Source: a virus. From it: DNA of 59,708 nt. The position numbers were made by a program, and so were the translations under genes. The stretch spans positions 1 through 59,708 of IMG/VR virus record IMGVR_UViG_3300008262_000463; one strand, written 5' to 3'. Shown piece by piece: positions 44,778 to 53,551 of this stretch (positions are counted from its first letter, which is position 1; the number at the start of each line of letters is the position of its first letter). The notes below the pieces were generated by a model. It was given only the letters and a program-made list of their open reading frames with translations. It did no database searches and was not told where the DNA came from.

Positions 44778-46121
44778 TTACATCAGGTTCTTAACTGCAA
44801 AAATACGATAGTAGACGTTGCTACGTGGCGTAATCTGAGAAGTTCCAGCACCTGTTGCCAAAGGACCCTTAGCGAATGGGTTTGGTACCATTCCGTAACG
44901 AGTCTTGAAACCAATCTTTGGTTGGAAGGTAAACTGGTCAACAGCACGAACCATTTGCAGAGGAACGTATGGGCAGTAGAACAGACCTGCGTCATATGGA
45001 GAAGCACCTTTGTAACCGATTGTAACCAGTTCTTGGTTGCTTGTGTAACCACCGAAATATGGATCAATGTAAACCTTGATACGGCCATGCAACATACCAG
45101 CAAATGTGTTGCCTGTGTCGTCAACTTGCAGGTCAGCAGACAGAGCAGGTGTGTACTGAAGAACACCAGCCATTGCCATTGCAGAAGCAACATCTGAAGA
45201 AACGATCAGAACGTTACCTTTACCTCTACGAGTCTGTTTTGCAATAACGTTTGCATCACGCTCGATTTGGAAAATCAGACCTTTGAAACGCTCAACTGAC
45301 CAACGACCGTTAGAATCTGTGTCAAGGTCAAAATTACCAGCAGTAGTAACACCATACTGAGCACCTGCAACAGCAGACAGATAGATTGTACGGATAACTT
45401 CACGGTTGATCTCTGCAAGGATTTCTGTAGACAGGATGTTAGACAATTCTGTTTCAGCATCCAGACCATGAATTGCCTTCAGGTCTTGAGCGAGTTCAAG
45501 TGAGTACTCGGCTTTCAGAGCACGTGACTGAGCAGTTACGGAAACTTTCTCAATGCTAAATGCCATCTCTTTGAAAGCTGCGCCAGCGTCAGAACCAAGA
45601 GCTTCAGCAGTTGCTGTTGGCATACCAATACCAGTTGTAAATGCGTTAGCAGTCAAATCTGCGATTGGATTTGTTAGGATGTCATTATCTGGTGTTGTTG
45701 TACCACGGAAACCGTATGGGTTAGCAGCAGATGAAGCACCAGAAAATACTGTGTTTGCCTCATTGTAGAATGCCTCACCACCACCTTGTGTAGCGTAACG
45801 AGCACGCATTGCGAAAATCAGACCTGTTGGACCTGTCATTGGCTGAACGCCAGCAACATCATACGCAATCAGGTTTGGCAGCGCACGGCGAACCAAGCTA
45901 ATCAAGATTGGATCAAAGTTCTGAATGCCAGAACCAGTAACGTTTGTTGGAGCAGATGCAGTTGCCTCCATCAAAGACATTCTGTCTTGATTCATTGCTT
46001 GTTGTTGATTCTCCAATACGAGAGCTGTAACAGCTTTCTTATATGGATCTTTAATAGAATCCAACTCTGGATGCTCCAGAACTGGCTTCCATTTGGATTG
46101 AAGTTCTTCTGTTAAGTACAT
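44778..46121 (-). CDS. 23: Major capsid protein gp23
   Basis: A 447-residue protein (T4: 521), HK97-like. The N-terminal about 52 residues are a scaffolding peptide. SLME/ATASAPTNVTG (cut expected between E52 and A53) is the gp21 site. Then comes the conserved core: NFDPILISLVRRALPNLIAY, GVQPMTGPTGLIFAMRARYA, AMAGVLQYTPALS and QFTFQPKIGFKTRYGMVPNP. The ribosome site is AAAAGGAAA. A strong terminator follows. The [L]-x-E/A site here sets the local gp21 specificity used in the findings. Confidence 0.95.
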   Translation of the reverse strand: MYLTEELQSKWKPVLEHPELDSIKDPYKKAVTALVLENQQQAMNQDRMSLMEATASAPTNVTGSGIQNFDPILISLVRRALPNLIAYDVAGVQPMTGPTGLIFAMRARYATQGGGEAFYNEANTVFSGASSAANPYGFRGTTTPDNDILTNPIADLTANAFTTGIGMPTATAEALGSDAGAAFKEMAFSIEKVSVTAQSRALKAEYSLELAQDLKAIHGLDAETELSNILSTEILAEINREVIRTIYLSAVAGAQYGVTTAGNFDLDTDSNGRWSVERFKGLIFQIERDANVIAKQTRRGKGNVLIVSSDVASAMAMAGVLQYTPALSADLQVDDTGNTFAGMLHGRIKVYIDPYFGGYTSNQELVTIGYKGASPYDAGLFYCPYVPLQMVRAVDQFTFQPKIGFKTRYGMVPNPFAKGPLATGAGTSQITPRSNVYYRIFAVKNLM

Positions 46122-46152
46122 TTTATTTCCTTTTGTTTAAAAAAACGGTTAA

Positions 46153-47340
46153 TTATTTAACCAAAGTTTGTGAAATTACTTTAGTATAAGCTTCCATCAA
46201 AGGATCGACAGAAGTTGTTGGCTTCTTATCTTCTTCAATAGGAGTTTCGTCATTTAAATCTGATGAATCTGCAACCTTAACTTCTGCCTTGAAATATGAC
46301 TCTTTCAAAGTATTCATTTTGGTAACAAATTCTTCTTCGGTAGTGTACTCAACACCCTCTGCGAGTGATTTTAGTTTTTCTACCTGGGTTTGAGTCAGGC
46401 CTTCACACGCTGTGTAGATAGCCTCAACTTTTTTCTTCTCATTCAATTCTTTTTGAAGTTCGATACCACGATTAATTTGCTCATTGAGTGACTCTTCCAA
46501 CTCACCAACTTTACCGGTAAGTTCACCAACGATATCAACTTTATCTTCTGGAATGTCGATGTAATGATCTTCAAACAACTGCTTCAGACCACCAATGAAG
46601 TCTTCGGTAATTTCAGCACGGAGACCTTGCTCGATTGCAACTTCATTGTCTTTCATCCATTCTTCGACCATATAGTTTAGATAGTCATCAATCTTAGATG
46701 CCAAATCTTCTTTAACTTGTTCGATTGCTGCTTCGAATTGTTCTGCCAGTTGTGCTTCTGCTTCAGCAATAACTTCTTCTGCACGAGCAATAACTGCTGC
46801 TTCGAAAATTGTGGAAGCTTTCTGAACAAATTCTTCTGAAAGATTTTCACCAGAAAGAAGTGCATCAATATCTTCTTTCATTTTTTCTTTGTTCATCATT
46901 TTCTTGATGAGAGCTTTATCTTGTGCCTCATCTTCATGCTTTTCTTCTTTTTCTTCAGCAACTACTTCTTCTTCGGTTTCTGTTTCTTCACCGTAAGATT
47001 GGAATGTAGCGCCTGGATTCTTTTCAAATTTCTGTTTAGCGGCTTTACCTTCTGGCTGCTCTACAGAACCAGTTTGACCTGGTTGACCAGTAATTTTCTT
47101 TGCTGGCTCGGAACCAACTGGTGGTGTTGCACCTGGTGGTGTTGCTTGTGGTGTACCTTTGGTTGCATCTGGACCTGCATCGGTTGTTTTGGTAACTTCT
47201 GTACCAATATCACCAACTTCTTTAGTACCGTAAGCAACATCGCCGGACAATTTTTCTGATTTATCTTGGCCACCCTTTTTGGATGCAACAGAGGCATTCA
47301 GAATTTCTTTAGCGGCTTCAGACAGATTAAATTTTGCCAT
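46153..47340 (-). CDS. 22: Prohead scaffold core protein gp22
   Basis: A 395-residue protein (T4: 269; marine ones are longer). An Ala/Pro/Gly/Thr-rich low-complexity stretch covers about 50-105, and an acidic coiled-coil body (EAEAQLAEQFEAAIEQVKED, LEESLNEQINRGIELQKELN) follows. It fills the prohead and is degraded by gp21 before packaging. Late promoter TATAAATA at 47369 precedes it. Position between gp21 and gp23 is as in T4. Confidence 0.85.
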   Translation of the reverse strand: MAKFNLSEAAKEILNASVASKKGGQDKSEKLSGDVAYGTKEVGDIGTEVTKTTDAGPDATKGTPQATPPGATPPVGSEPAKKITGQPGQTGSVEQPEGKAAKQKFEKNPGATFQSYGEETETEEEVVAEEKEEKHEDEAQDKALIKKMMNKEKMKEDIDALLSGENLSEEFVQKASTIFEAAVIARAEEVIAEAEAQLAEQFEAAIEQVKEDLASKIDDYLNYMVEEWMKDNEVAIEQGLRAEITEDFIGGLKQLFEDHYIDIPEDKVDIVGELTGKVGELEESLNEQINRGIELQKELNEKKKVEAIYTACEGLTQTQVEKLKSLAEGVEYTTEEEFVTKMNTLKESYFKAEVKVADSSDLNDETPIEEDKKPTTSVDPLMEAYTKVISQTLVK

Positions 47341-47368
47341 TTTGAAAATCTCCTTGATTTATATTGGA

Positions 47369-47376
47369 TATTTATA
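47369..47376 (-). promoter_or_regulatory. Late promoter (TATAAATA) of gp22-gp23
   Basis: Perfect TATAAATA on the minus strand, 29 bases before the gp22 ATG, within a 37-base gap after gp21. AAGGAG follows. Confidence 0.7.
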
Positions 47377-47377
47377 A

Positions 47378-48025
47378 TTAAAGTTTTTTAATGAAGTTTT
47401 CAAATATGCGTAGACTTACTTTTTCGATATCCTGTCTTGAAGCCTGTTTGACTTCTTTTATTGCTCTCGAATGATCTACTTCGGTCCAAACGCCATCTAC
47501 TAACATCCATTCTTTACCTTCCATGATACCTTGTACAAATGCACCTGGTGCGGAAGGATCTGCTACAATATCTGCCGCTGTGGCTAGATAAAAATCGGAT
47601 TGAACAACATTAATACCTTCTTTGTTCATTTTTAAAGAACCCATACCTCTTGACGATACACCTAATTGTGCGCCACCTTCAATAAGACTTCTGGCGATAT
47701 TACCCATAGGTGTGTCTAAGATTTTTGCTTTACCGACCCATTGTGTACCATCTTCTCTCAATGATACAATCATGTGAGATACACGATCAAGATTAATTGT
47801 TGGTGTTTCTGGATGTCCTAATTCACCAAACGCACGCTTCTTGTCGATGTATTCCTCTGTATATCGAGCGACCTCTTTTCTCATGGTATTGTATTCGTAC
47901 AGTCTACCATTTCGATTTTTCTTTTCTGCAACTAGAAAAGGTCCTTCGATATGCAAAGCCTTTTTGCCATCTGATTCTTCAACCAGATAACTAACTGTTT
48001 CGGTAATTTCTTTGATGAGTTTCAT
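47378..48025 (-). CDS. 21: Prohead maturation protease gp21
   Basis: A 215-residue serine protease (T4: 212). FGELGHPETPTINLDRVSHM (about 66-85) holds the catalytic His region; GGAQLGVSSRGMGSL holds the Ser; a C-terminal Asp-rich segment follows. It cleaves gp22, gp23 and the internal proteins at [L/I]-x-E sites during head maturation. Its substrates in this window probably include gp23, gp68 and the proteins at 1626-8061. Confidence 0.9.
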   Translation of the reverse strand: MKLIKEITETVSYLVEESDGKKALHIEGPFLVAEKKNRNGRLYEYNTMRKEVARYTEEYIDKKRAFGELGHPETPTINLDRVSHMIVSLREDGTQWVGKAKILDTPMGNIARSLIEGGAQLGVSSRGMGSLKMNKEGINVVQSDFYLATAADIVADPSAPGAFVQGIMEGKEWMLVDGVWTEVDHSRAIKEVKQASRQDIEKVSLRIFENFIKKL

Positions 48026-48027
48026 CT

Positions 48028-48447
48028 TTATAATCCCATTGATGACCGTCTACGCATAGTAAGACTTCTTTTTCTTATAGATTGTCTAAGCTTAGCACGG
48101 CGTTTAAATTTACTTCTTCTTGCTGCCAACTTTCGGTTTCTACGCTCAGCAGGTGTCATTCTTACCAACTTGCCACCTCTCGTTGTATAACCTTTTATGG
48201 CTGACAACTTTTTACGTCTTTGTACAACTATACGACCTTTTGAATTTCTTCTAAAACGAACTTTTATTACTTTTGTTCGTCCCATTTTCATAACATTTGC
48301 TTCATCTAAACCATCAAACATAGACAAAGCAATTTCAGCTTTTTTATGAGTTAACTTATCATCTGCCAACTCATCTATTTTTTTCTGCAATATTTCTTTT
48401 GCTTCTAAAACATTGCCTTCCAAAATTTTAGAAATAAAATCTTTCAT
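48028..48447 (-). CDS. 68: Prohead core protein gp68-like, with basic C-terminus
   Basis: A 139-residue protein. N-terminus MKDFISKILE/GNVLEAKEIL has the [I/L]-x-E at positions 8-10 as in capsid targeting signals and the GNVLEAKE start seen in prohead core proteins. Residues about 35-55 are acidic-helical. From about 58 the chain is extremely basic (KVIKVRFRRNSKGRIVVQRR, RRSKFKRRAKLRQSIRKRSL), which suggests DNA binding inside the head. Location between gp20/gp67 and gp21 is that of T4 gp68 (141 residues). Confidence 0.7.
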   Translation of the reverse strand: MKDFISKILEGNVLEAKEILQKKIDELADDKLTHKKAEIALSMFDGLDEANVMKMGRTKVIKVRFRRNSKGRIVVQRRKKLSAIKGYTTRGGKLVRMTPAERRNRKLAARRSKFKRRAKLRQSIRKRSLTMRRRSSMGL

Positions 48448-48992
48448 TATGGTTTTAACGAATATGCACCATAGTTAAATGCAGCAGGATCATTAAATTG
48501 ACCACGTTGATAATGTGCATTATCTTTACGTAGTTCTAAAATAATTGTATATGTTGCATTAGATACTTGACCTTTTGTAACAATAGCAATATCGCCATTA
48601 TTATTTGCTGTTACTGTAGGATTTTTAATTGTGATCCAGTTACCGGCACCATCATACTCACCATTGCCTTGCAAGAATAATAGAGGAACACCATTTTCTG
48701 GACTTGCACTTGATATATCTCTCCAATACAATTCAACACTACCGCTGCCCGTATCTGTATCATACCAAACACGATTGACAGTCAGACCATAATACGATAG
48801 TGTCGTATTTGCAGCACCACCATGAACATTAGCTACAGGAAAACTATTTGTTGCTAATGCGCCATAGAGCGTATTTGCTTGAATTCGTGCTACATTACTT
48901 TCTTGACCAGAACCATCAAACGCTCCAGTTAATTTAATAACCGCAGTTTGTGTATCATCTTTTAAAACTTGATAAGAAAATCTGTTTGCCAT
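48447..48992 (-). CDS. Virion structural protein in the portal-prohead operon
   Basis: A 181-residue beta-rich protein. It starts MANRFSYQVLKDDTQTAVIK and has LTGAFDGSGQESNVARI, VNRVWYDTDTGSGSVELYW and NPTVTANNNGDIAIVTKG. I recall this start (AVIKLTGxFDGSGxE) from conserved structural proteins of marine T4-like phages. It is likely a head-decoration or head-associated protein. It overlaps gp68 by one base. Confidence 0.6.
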   Translation of the reverse strand: MANRFSYQVLKDDTQTAVIKLTGAFDGSGQESNVARIQANTLYGALATNSFPVANVHGGAANTTLSYYGLTVNRVWYDTDTGSGSVELYWRDISSASPENGVPLLFLQGNGEYDGAGNWITIKNPTVTANNNGDIAIVTKGQVSNATYTIILELRKDNAHYQRGQFNDPAAFNYGAYSLKP

Positions 48993-48995
48993 TTT

Positions 48996-49214
48996 TTATT
49001 CCTCTGTTTCCTCTGCTTGTATCGGCGCTTGGCCAGACCAAGCTAAATTGCCATATGGTATTGTTACATATTTATTTAATTTGTCTATACGGTACAGAGC
49101 TACTCTACGACCATCAGCAAACTGCCTAACAGAAACTCTTTTCATCAATAATACAGATGGAGGTTCCATAGTTGAATATACTGCTTCAGTTCTAAGTTCT
49201 TTAAGTGTTTTCAA
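48996..49214 (-). CDS. Hypothetical small protein, 72 aa (TTG start)
   Basis: The frame starts at TTG 49214 with AGGA nearby and overlaps the gp67-like gene by 14 bases; an ATG at 49169 would leave 57 residues. The first residues MKTLKELRTE/AVYS recall the T4 internal-protein signal MKTYQEFIAE/A, although position 8 is Arg. Later segments: MKRVSVRQFADGRRVALYRI and PYGNLAWSGQAPIQAEETEE. No family recognised. Because it is between gp67-like and other head genes, a head role is plausible. Confidence 0.5.
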   Translation of the reverse strand: MKTLKELRTEAVYSTMEPPSVLLMKRVSVRQFADGRRVALYRIDKLNKYVTIPYGNLAWSGQAPIQAEETEE

Positions 49215-49437
49215 CTGGTGTATCCTGTGCAGTTGCTAAATCTGGTTCAATGTTTGTTTCTGTTGGTTCTTCTACTTCTTCTTCATTATTATTAAAATAA
49301 TTTTGTGCTACCGCTTGTTTTGCCGCATCTAAATGTGCAGTAACTCTATCGTGAATAGAAGAATATAATGCCTGTCTAAATTGAACGGCATCATCATTTT
49401 GTGCATAATCAACAATTTGTTTAGTAATGTCTGTCAT
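49201..49437 (-). CDS. 67: Prohead core protein gp67-like
   Basis: A 78-residue acidic protein. Residues 1-45 are helical (DYAQNDDAVQFRQALYSSIH, DRVTAHLDAAKQAVAQNYF), and the C-terminus is Glu-rich (NNNEEEVEEPTETNIEPD). Size, acidity and place directly after gp20 match T4 gp67 (80 residues). T4 gp67 is part of the scaffold core. The assignment is by position and composition, not motif. Confidence 0.6.
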   Translation of the reverse strand: MTDITKQIVDYAQNDDAVQFRQALYSSIHDRVTAHLDAAKQAVAQNYFNNNEEEVEEPTETNIEPDLATAQDTPVENT

Positions 49438-49456
49438 AATAGTTCCTCAATCAAAA

Positions 49457-49464
49457 TATTTATA
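49457..49464 (-). promoter_or_regulatory. Late promoter (TATAAATA) of gp67-gp21
   Basis: Perfect TATAAATA on the minus strand, overlapping the end of gp20, 20 bases before the ATG at 49437. Would produce a transcript starting with the prohead core genes. Confidence 0.65.
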
Positions 49465-51127
49465 ATATGCGTTTTAACTTATGAAAAGTTTTTTCTTCAT
49501 TGGTAGAAGATTGTTTTGCTTGTGCTGCGGCTAAATCTTGCTGTGCTTGAATATCATCTGGATGTGTTGGTTGACTTGGTACTTGTGCCATAAGTTGTGC
49601 TTGTGCCACATCATTGGTAACACCAACTGGCAGACCAAGACCTGCTTCTTTTTCTTCATCCATTTCTTCTTGCATTGTCTTGATTTCATCGTCAGTAAAT
49701 CGCAGAACATTTCTTTGTATCCATGTCTGTGAGAAATAACGACCAGTATATACATCAAGTAATTGTAGATAACCAAGACGCTCTTTCATCAACTCAGCTT
49801 CTTTAAGTTCTTTAAAGTTATTGTCTTTAATGAAATCATATGTAATGTTTTCTCTAAATTCTTCCCATTCTTCTTTGGTACAAATACCTTTAAGAATACA
49901 TTGTACTTTTAATGCTTGATCAAAAAGATCTGAAAAACGGTTGCGTAAACGATCTACGAATTTAGAAAACTTTAATTCATCACGGGTAATTTCATTTGAA
50001 CGACCGAGAGAGAAACCTGATGTTTCTGGATTTAAACGAGAAACAGGAACAGAAAGTGCTTTGTATAATTTCTTTTCAAAATATTTAACATCTTCCAGTT
50101 CACCTAAGTTTTGTCCACCAGGTAATGTATCGATCTCTGTACCTTTTCCACCTTCACGGCGTGGTAACCAAAAATCTTCCATCATCGATAAAAATTTACG
50201 GTCATCACGAACTTCACCTGTGTTTGCATCATAAACAAGTTTGTTCTTGTACTTGACCATAATATCACGAAGGTATTGTTCTGCCTTTAACTTAGGAAGA
50301 TTACCTACATCGATGTAGAATATACGGCGTTCTGGTGCTCTAGAAATACGGTAGATAACAGTTGCATCTTCAATCATACGCAACTGATTTAATGGTTTGA
50401 TTGCTTTGTGTAGATAAGAAAGAACGATTGCTCTACGTGAATCCATTAAACCAGATAGTACATTTACAATAGAGTCTGTTGTGATTCTAACACCAACAGG
50501 ACCAAAATTGGATGATGTTCCTGTTGTTACTTTGTCATTGTAGATGTAGTATTCATTTACCACTTTTTGTATTTCTACATTGGTATTTGGATCTTTTACT
50601 TTTTTAATCTCACGAACTTTTCTAAGTTTGCGTGGATCAACATAACGTAGTTCTTTAATACCTTGCATTGGATTTTCACGGTCAATAATCATATGATAGA
50701 ATAAACGACCGTCAACATAAAATCTACGGAATATATCTTGTGACATATTCTTATAGTTTAACAATCTCAATATAGTTTTAAATTCTTCTTTGATAGAATT
50801 TTTAATTTTATCTGGTTGTTTTAAGCCATCTAAAACTATATCAATTGTTTTTCCATTATCATCTTGGCAAATTGCTTCACCAACAATATCATCAATGGCA
50901 GATTCAATTTCTGGTTGCATTGCCATTTCACGATATCGTGTAATAAGTTCTACATCATTTTTTGCTGTGCCATCTAGATCAACATATGTTCCATAATAAG
51001 CGGCAGAAGTAATAGTAAGTGCGCCGTCATCGTTTGATGGAGGCGTGAAAGATTGTTGCACTTCCTCATCTTGTTCAGATTTGTTTCGTGCAATGCTAAA
51101 ACCAAAGAGTGAAAATTTATTTGCCAT
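49460..51127 (-). CDS. 20: Portal protein gp20
   Basis: A 555-residue protein (T4: 524). Key conserved stretches: DVELITRYREMAMQPEIESA, RRFYVDGRLFYHMIIDREN, IQELRYVDPRKLRKVREIKK-like (KELRYVDPRKLRKVREIKK), FRISRAPERR-like (YRISRAPERRIFYIDVGNLP), LPGGQNLGELEDVKYFEKKL and PVSRLNPETSGFSLGRSNEI. It forms the dodecameric ring at the head vertex through which DNA passes. The Gln/Ala-rich C-terminus is variable. It follows the UUCG-type hairpin after gp19. Confidence 0.95.
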   Translation of the reverse strand: MANKFSLFGFSIARNKSEQDEEVQQSFTPPSNDDGALTITSAAYYGTYVDLDGTAKNDVELITRYREMAMQPEIESAIDDIVGEAICQDDNGKTIDIVLDGLKQPDKIKNSIKEEFKTILRLLNYKNMSQDIFRRFYVDGRLFYHMIIDRENPMQGIKELRYVDPRKLRKVREIKKVKDPNTNVEIQKVVNEYYIYNDKVTTGTSSNFGPVGVRITTDSIVNVLSGLMDSRRAIVLSYLHKAIKPLNQLRMIEDATVIYRISRAPERRIFYIDVGNLPKLKAEQYLRDIMVKYKNKLVYDANTGEVRDDRKFLSMMEDFWLPRREGGKGTEIDTLPGGQNLGELEDVKYFEKKLYKALSVPVSRLNPETSGFSLGRSNEITRDELKFSKFVDRLRNRFSDLFDQALKVQCILKGICTKEEWEEFRENITYDFIKDNNFKELKEAELMKERLGYLQLLDVYTGRYFSQTWIQRNVLRFTDDEIKTMQEEMDEEKEAGLGLPVGVTNDVAQAQLMAQVPSQPTHPDDIQAQQDLAAAQAKQSSTNEEKTFHKLKRIL

Positions 51128-51160
51128 ATTGTTTTATATCCAAATCAAAAAATGCATAAT

Positions 51161-51182
51161 AGAAGGGGCCGAAGCCCCTTCT
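51161..51182 (-). terminator. Terminator after gp19, UUCG loop
   Basis: Minus strand: AGAAGGGGC-TTCG-GCCCCTTCT, a perfect 9-bp stem, then ATTATGCATTTTTT. The U-tract is displaced, so it may be partial. It lies 14 bases after the gp19 stop. Confidence 0.75.
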
Positions 51183-51196
51183 GTAGTATAATAAAA

Positions 51197-51739
51197 TTAA
51201 GTTGTAGTATCTGATTCCCACCATTGATATGCAAAGGTTACCGCATATTCTTCAATGGTATCATTTGAACCCCAATCTAAATCAATTGGTGCCAAATCTA
51301 ATGGGTACATACCAACAAATTTATATGTTTTCAATATTTCACCAGTCTTTGCAAACTGTTTAACAATCGCATCTACTGTGTATCCGCTAGGACCTCTTGC
51401 AGCTGGATTGCGAAGGTTTGTTCCATGACTGTTGATTGCGTTCATCCATGCTTCCATACTATTGCGAATTGTAAAGTCCTCATCGTTAAGAATCTGAACT
51501 GACCAATCAGCAAATGTACGGTTGCCTGCAAATTTAATTTCACGACCAAAGTAATAAAGTGGCACTTGACCAATTGTAGAACCTGGCAACTGAGCTGTTT
51601 TGCACATAAAAACTGATTTCTGTGAAGCTGCAATTGCATTATCTACGAGAGTTGGAATTGTGAGAGTTACTTCAAATAAATTTGGGCGTGCGCCGTCACT
51701 TATCATATTAGATCTAAATTCTGCTACATTGAATGCCAT
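51197..51739 (-). CDS. 19: Tail tube protein gp19
   Basis: A 180-residue protein (T4: 163). FRSNMISDGARPNLFEVTLT, CKTAQLPGSTIGQVPLYYFG, REIKFAGNRTFADWSVQILN and MYPLDLAPIDLDWGSNDTIE are the T4 pattern. It polymerises into the tube inside the sheath. It is followed by a hairpin terminator. A degenerate paralogue lies at 44174-44629. Confidence 0.93.
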   Translation of the reverse strand: MAFNVAEFRSNMISDGARPNLFEVTLTIPTLVDNAIAASQKSVFMCKTAQLPGSTIGQVPLYYFGREIKFAGNRTFADWSVQILNDEDFTIRNSMEAWMNAINSHGTNLRNPAARGPSGYTVDAIVKQFAKTGEILKTYKFVGMYPLDLAPIDLDWGSNDTIEEYAVTFAYQWWESDTTT

Positions 51740-51768
51740 TCTTTTCTCCTATATCGTTGAATTATTTA

Positions 51769-53481
51769 TTAGAATCTACCAACGACTTCACTAAAATCAA
51801 CACCAGTTCTAACAGCAACGAAGTTCAACTGGATAAAGTTGATTGAACGAGCAGGCTTAATGTAAATATCACCAACAAAACGGTTAGAATCAATAACTTC
51901 AGCTGTGTTATTAGTATTATCACAAACAACACGGAAGTCATAGATACCACGGCGACCTTGAACATCACGCAAGAATGGTGTAACTAAAGCTACAAATTGA
52001 GCACGGGTAAATTCATCGTTAAATTCAAACAATGAATATCTTGCTGCACGAGCAATTGTTTTTTCAAGAACAATAAACAAACGGCGAACGTTAATTCTAT
52101 CAAAGGCCGATGGTTTATCTTGTAAAGTTTTGTCACCAAATAAAACAATGCCTGAACCAGCAATAGAAACGACTGGATTAATACCTTTAGAATACAAAGT
52201 ATCTCTTTCAGATTTATTTGGATTCCATGCCAGTTTGACAACATTTTTAACAAAACCACGGTTTAAACCAGCTGGTGAATACCATGGATCACGAATGTTA
52301 TCTGTGTATACGCAAAGTCCAGCAACGTCACCGTTTAGTGGTACCCAACGGTATACATTGTTATACTTGTCGAATGTATATTTCCAACCACAGTCTGAAA
52401 CAACATATGAAGATGTACGGTTTAAGTTTCCATACCATGTGATAATATCGTCTGCTTCATCTCCAATATTGTTAACAACAGAAGCTGATGGTGGAGAAAT
52501 AAATGCTACACAATCTTTTCTTGCATTTGCAATATTATCAATTACATATTGCTGTACTGTTGTTGATGCATTTCCTGTAACAACAAGAGAAATGTCAGTT
52601 TCTTCAGCATTTCCAAATAAATCCCAAGCTGTTTCAATGTTTGCATCGGTTGGAGTTGCATCGGCACCTTTTGTCAAACGGTAAGTTTGAGCACCGTTGA
52701 CTGTTCTAAATGTTGTACCACTCATAGTTTGACCCCATGTAGCTACAGTATTTGCGTAGTCTACTGGATCAGCAGCATAAATGTATCTCGAACTTCTGTA
52801 GAGAACATTTTTGTAGTAATTTGAATTGCCTAATGCATCAACGGCATCACTTGCTTTTGATAGATATGGCCATACTTCAAGAACTGTATTTTTTGTACCA
52901 GTAATTAAACCACCTGCGTCAGTAACAATGATGTGCATTTCATCATTTGTTGCACCTGCAGCGGTAGCTTGTACGGATGTACCTGGTGCACCAGTAAAAT
53001 ATGTTGAAACGCCTATACTGTTTACTGTCCAAGTACTAAAAGTACCACCAGCATCCAATAAAGAAATAGTAATTGAGTTACCTAATGCACCAGGATATTT
53101 GGCAACAAAAGGACCAATTGCATTTGCATTATTTTGATTTAGATAAGATGCATCAAAAGCTTGTTCGTTTTTAATTTGTGTGGATGAACCACCTGCATTT
53201 GATATACCATTGTAACAAGCATCACCTACTGCACGGACAGTTTTAAGATTATTACCGTATGCTAAAAAGCTTGCAGCAGTAAAGAAAGAAATTGCAGTAT
53301 TTGTGTCTGGTTTTCCAAAATTAGATGCTAAAGCAATTTCACTATCAATATTTTTTATAGATTCTGCTGGACCCCATGTGAAGTTACCAACAAAGGCACC
53401 GGATGTAGACAGTATTGAAGGTATTACTGTGGTTAAGTCAACTTCAGATACATTTACGCCTGGAGAGATTTGAAATGCCAT
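51769..53481 (-). CDS. 18: Tail sheath protein gp18
   Basis: A 570-residue protein (T4: 659). MAFQISPGVNVSEVDLTTVI and STSGAFVGNFTWGPAESIKN open the chain; DTLYSKGINPVVSIAGSGIV, LFGDKTLQDKPSAFDRINVR and RLFIVLEKTIARAARYSLFE form the conserved C-terminal contraction domain. The middle domain is shorter than in T4 and is the part exposed on the surface. The late promoter at 53533 lies upstream. Confidence 0.95.
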   Translation of the reverse strand: MAFQISPGVNVSEVDLTTVIPSILSTSGAFVGNFTWGPAESIKNIDSEIALASNFGKPDTNTAISFFTAASFLAYGNNLKTVRAVGDACYNGISNAGGSSTQIKNEQAFDASYLNQNNANAIGPFVAKYPGALGNSITISLLDAGGTFSTWTVNSIGVSTYFTGAPGTSVQATAAGATNDEMHIIVTDAGGLITGTKNTVLEVWPYLSKASDAVDALGNSNYYKNVLYRSSRYIYAADPVDYANTVATWGQTMSGTTFRTVNGAQTYRLTKGADATPTDANIETAWDLFGNAEETDISLVVTGNASTTVQQYVIDNIANARKDCVAFISPPSASVVNNIGDEADDIITWYGNLNRTSSYVVSDCGWKYTFDKYNNVYRWVPLNGDVAGLCVYTDNIRDPWYSPAGLNRGFVKNVVKLAWNPNKSERDTLYSKGINPVVSIAGSGIVLFGDKTLQDKPSAFDRINVRRLFIVLEKTIARAARYSLFEFNDEFTRAQFVALVTPFLRDVQGRRGIYDFRVVCDNTNNTAEVIDSNRFVGDIYIKPARSINFIQLNFVAVRTGVDFSEVVGRF

Positions 53482-53532
53482 TTTGTTATCTCCTTGATTA
53501 TTATGTTATTTGGCAATTAGATACCATAATGA

Positions 53533-53540
53533 TATTTATG
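53533..53540 (-). promoter_or_regulatory. Late promoter (CATAAATA) of gp18
   Basis: CATAAATA on the minus strand, 52 bases before the gp18 ATG and just after the gp17 stop side. One base off the late consensus. The leader contains AAGGAG. Confidence 0.55.
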
Positions 53541-53551
53541 ATGGTTCATAT

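Noticed and set aside
48996-49214. Further capsid targeting sequence (MKTLKELRTE/A)
   Set aside because: It resembles the T4 signal, but position 8 is Arg, and the start is a TTG; not counted in the main finding.
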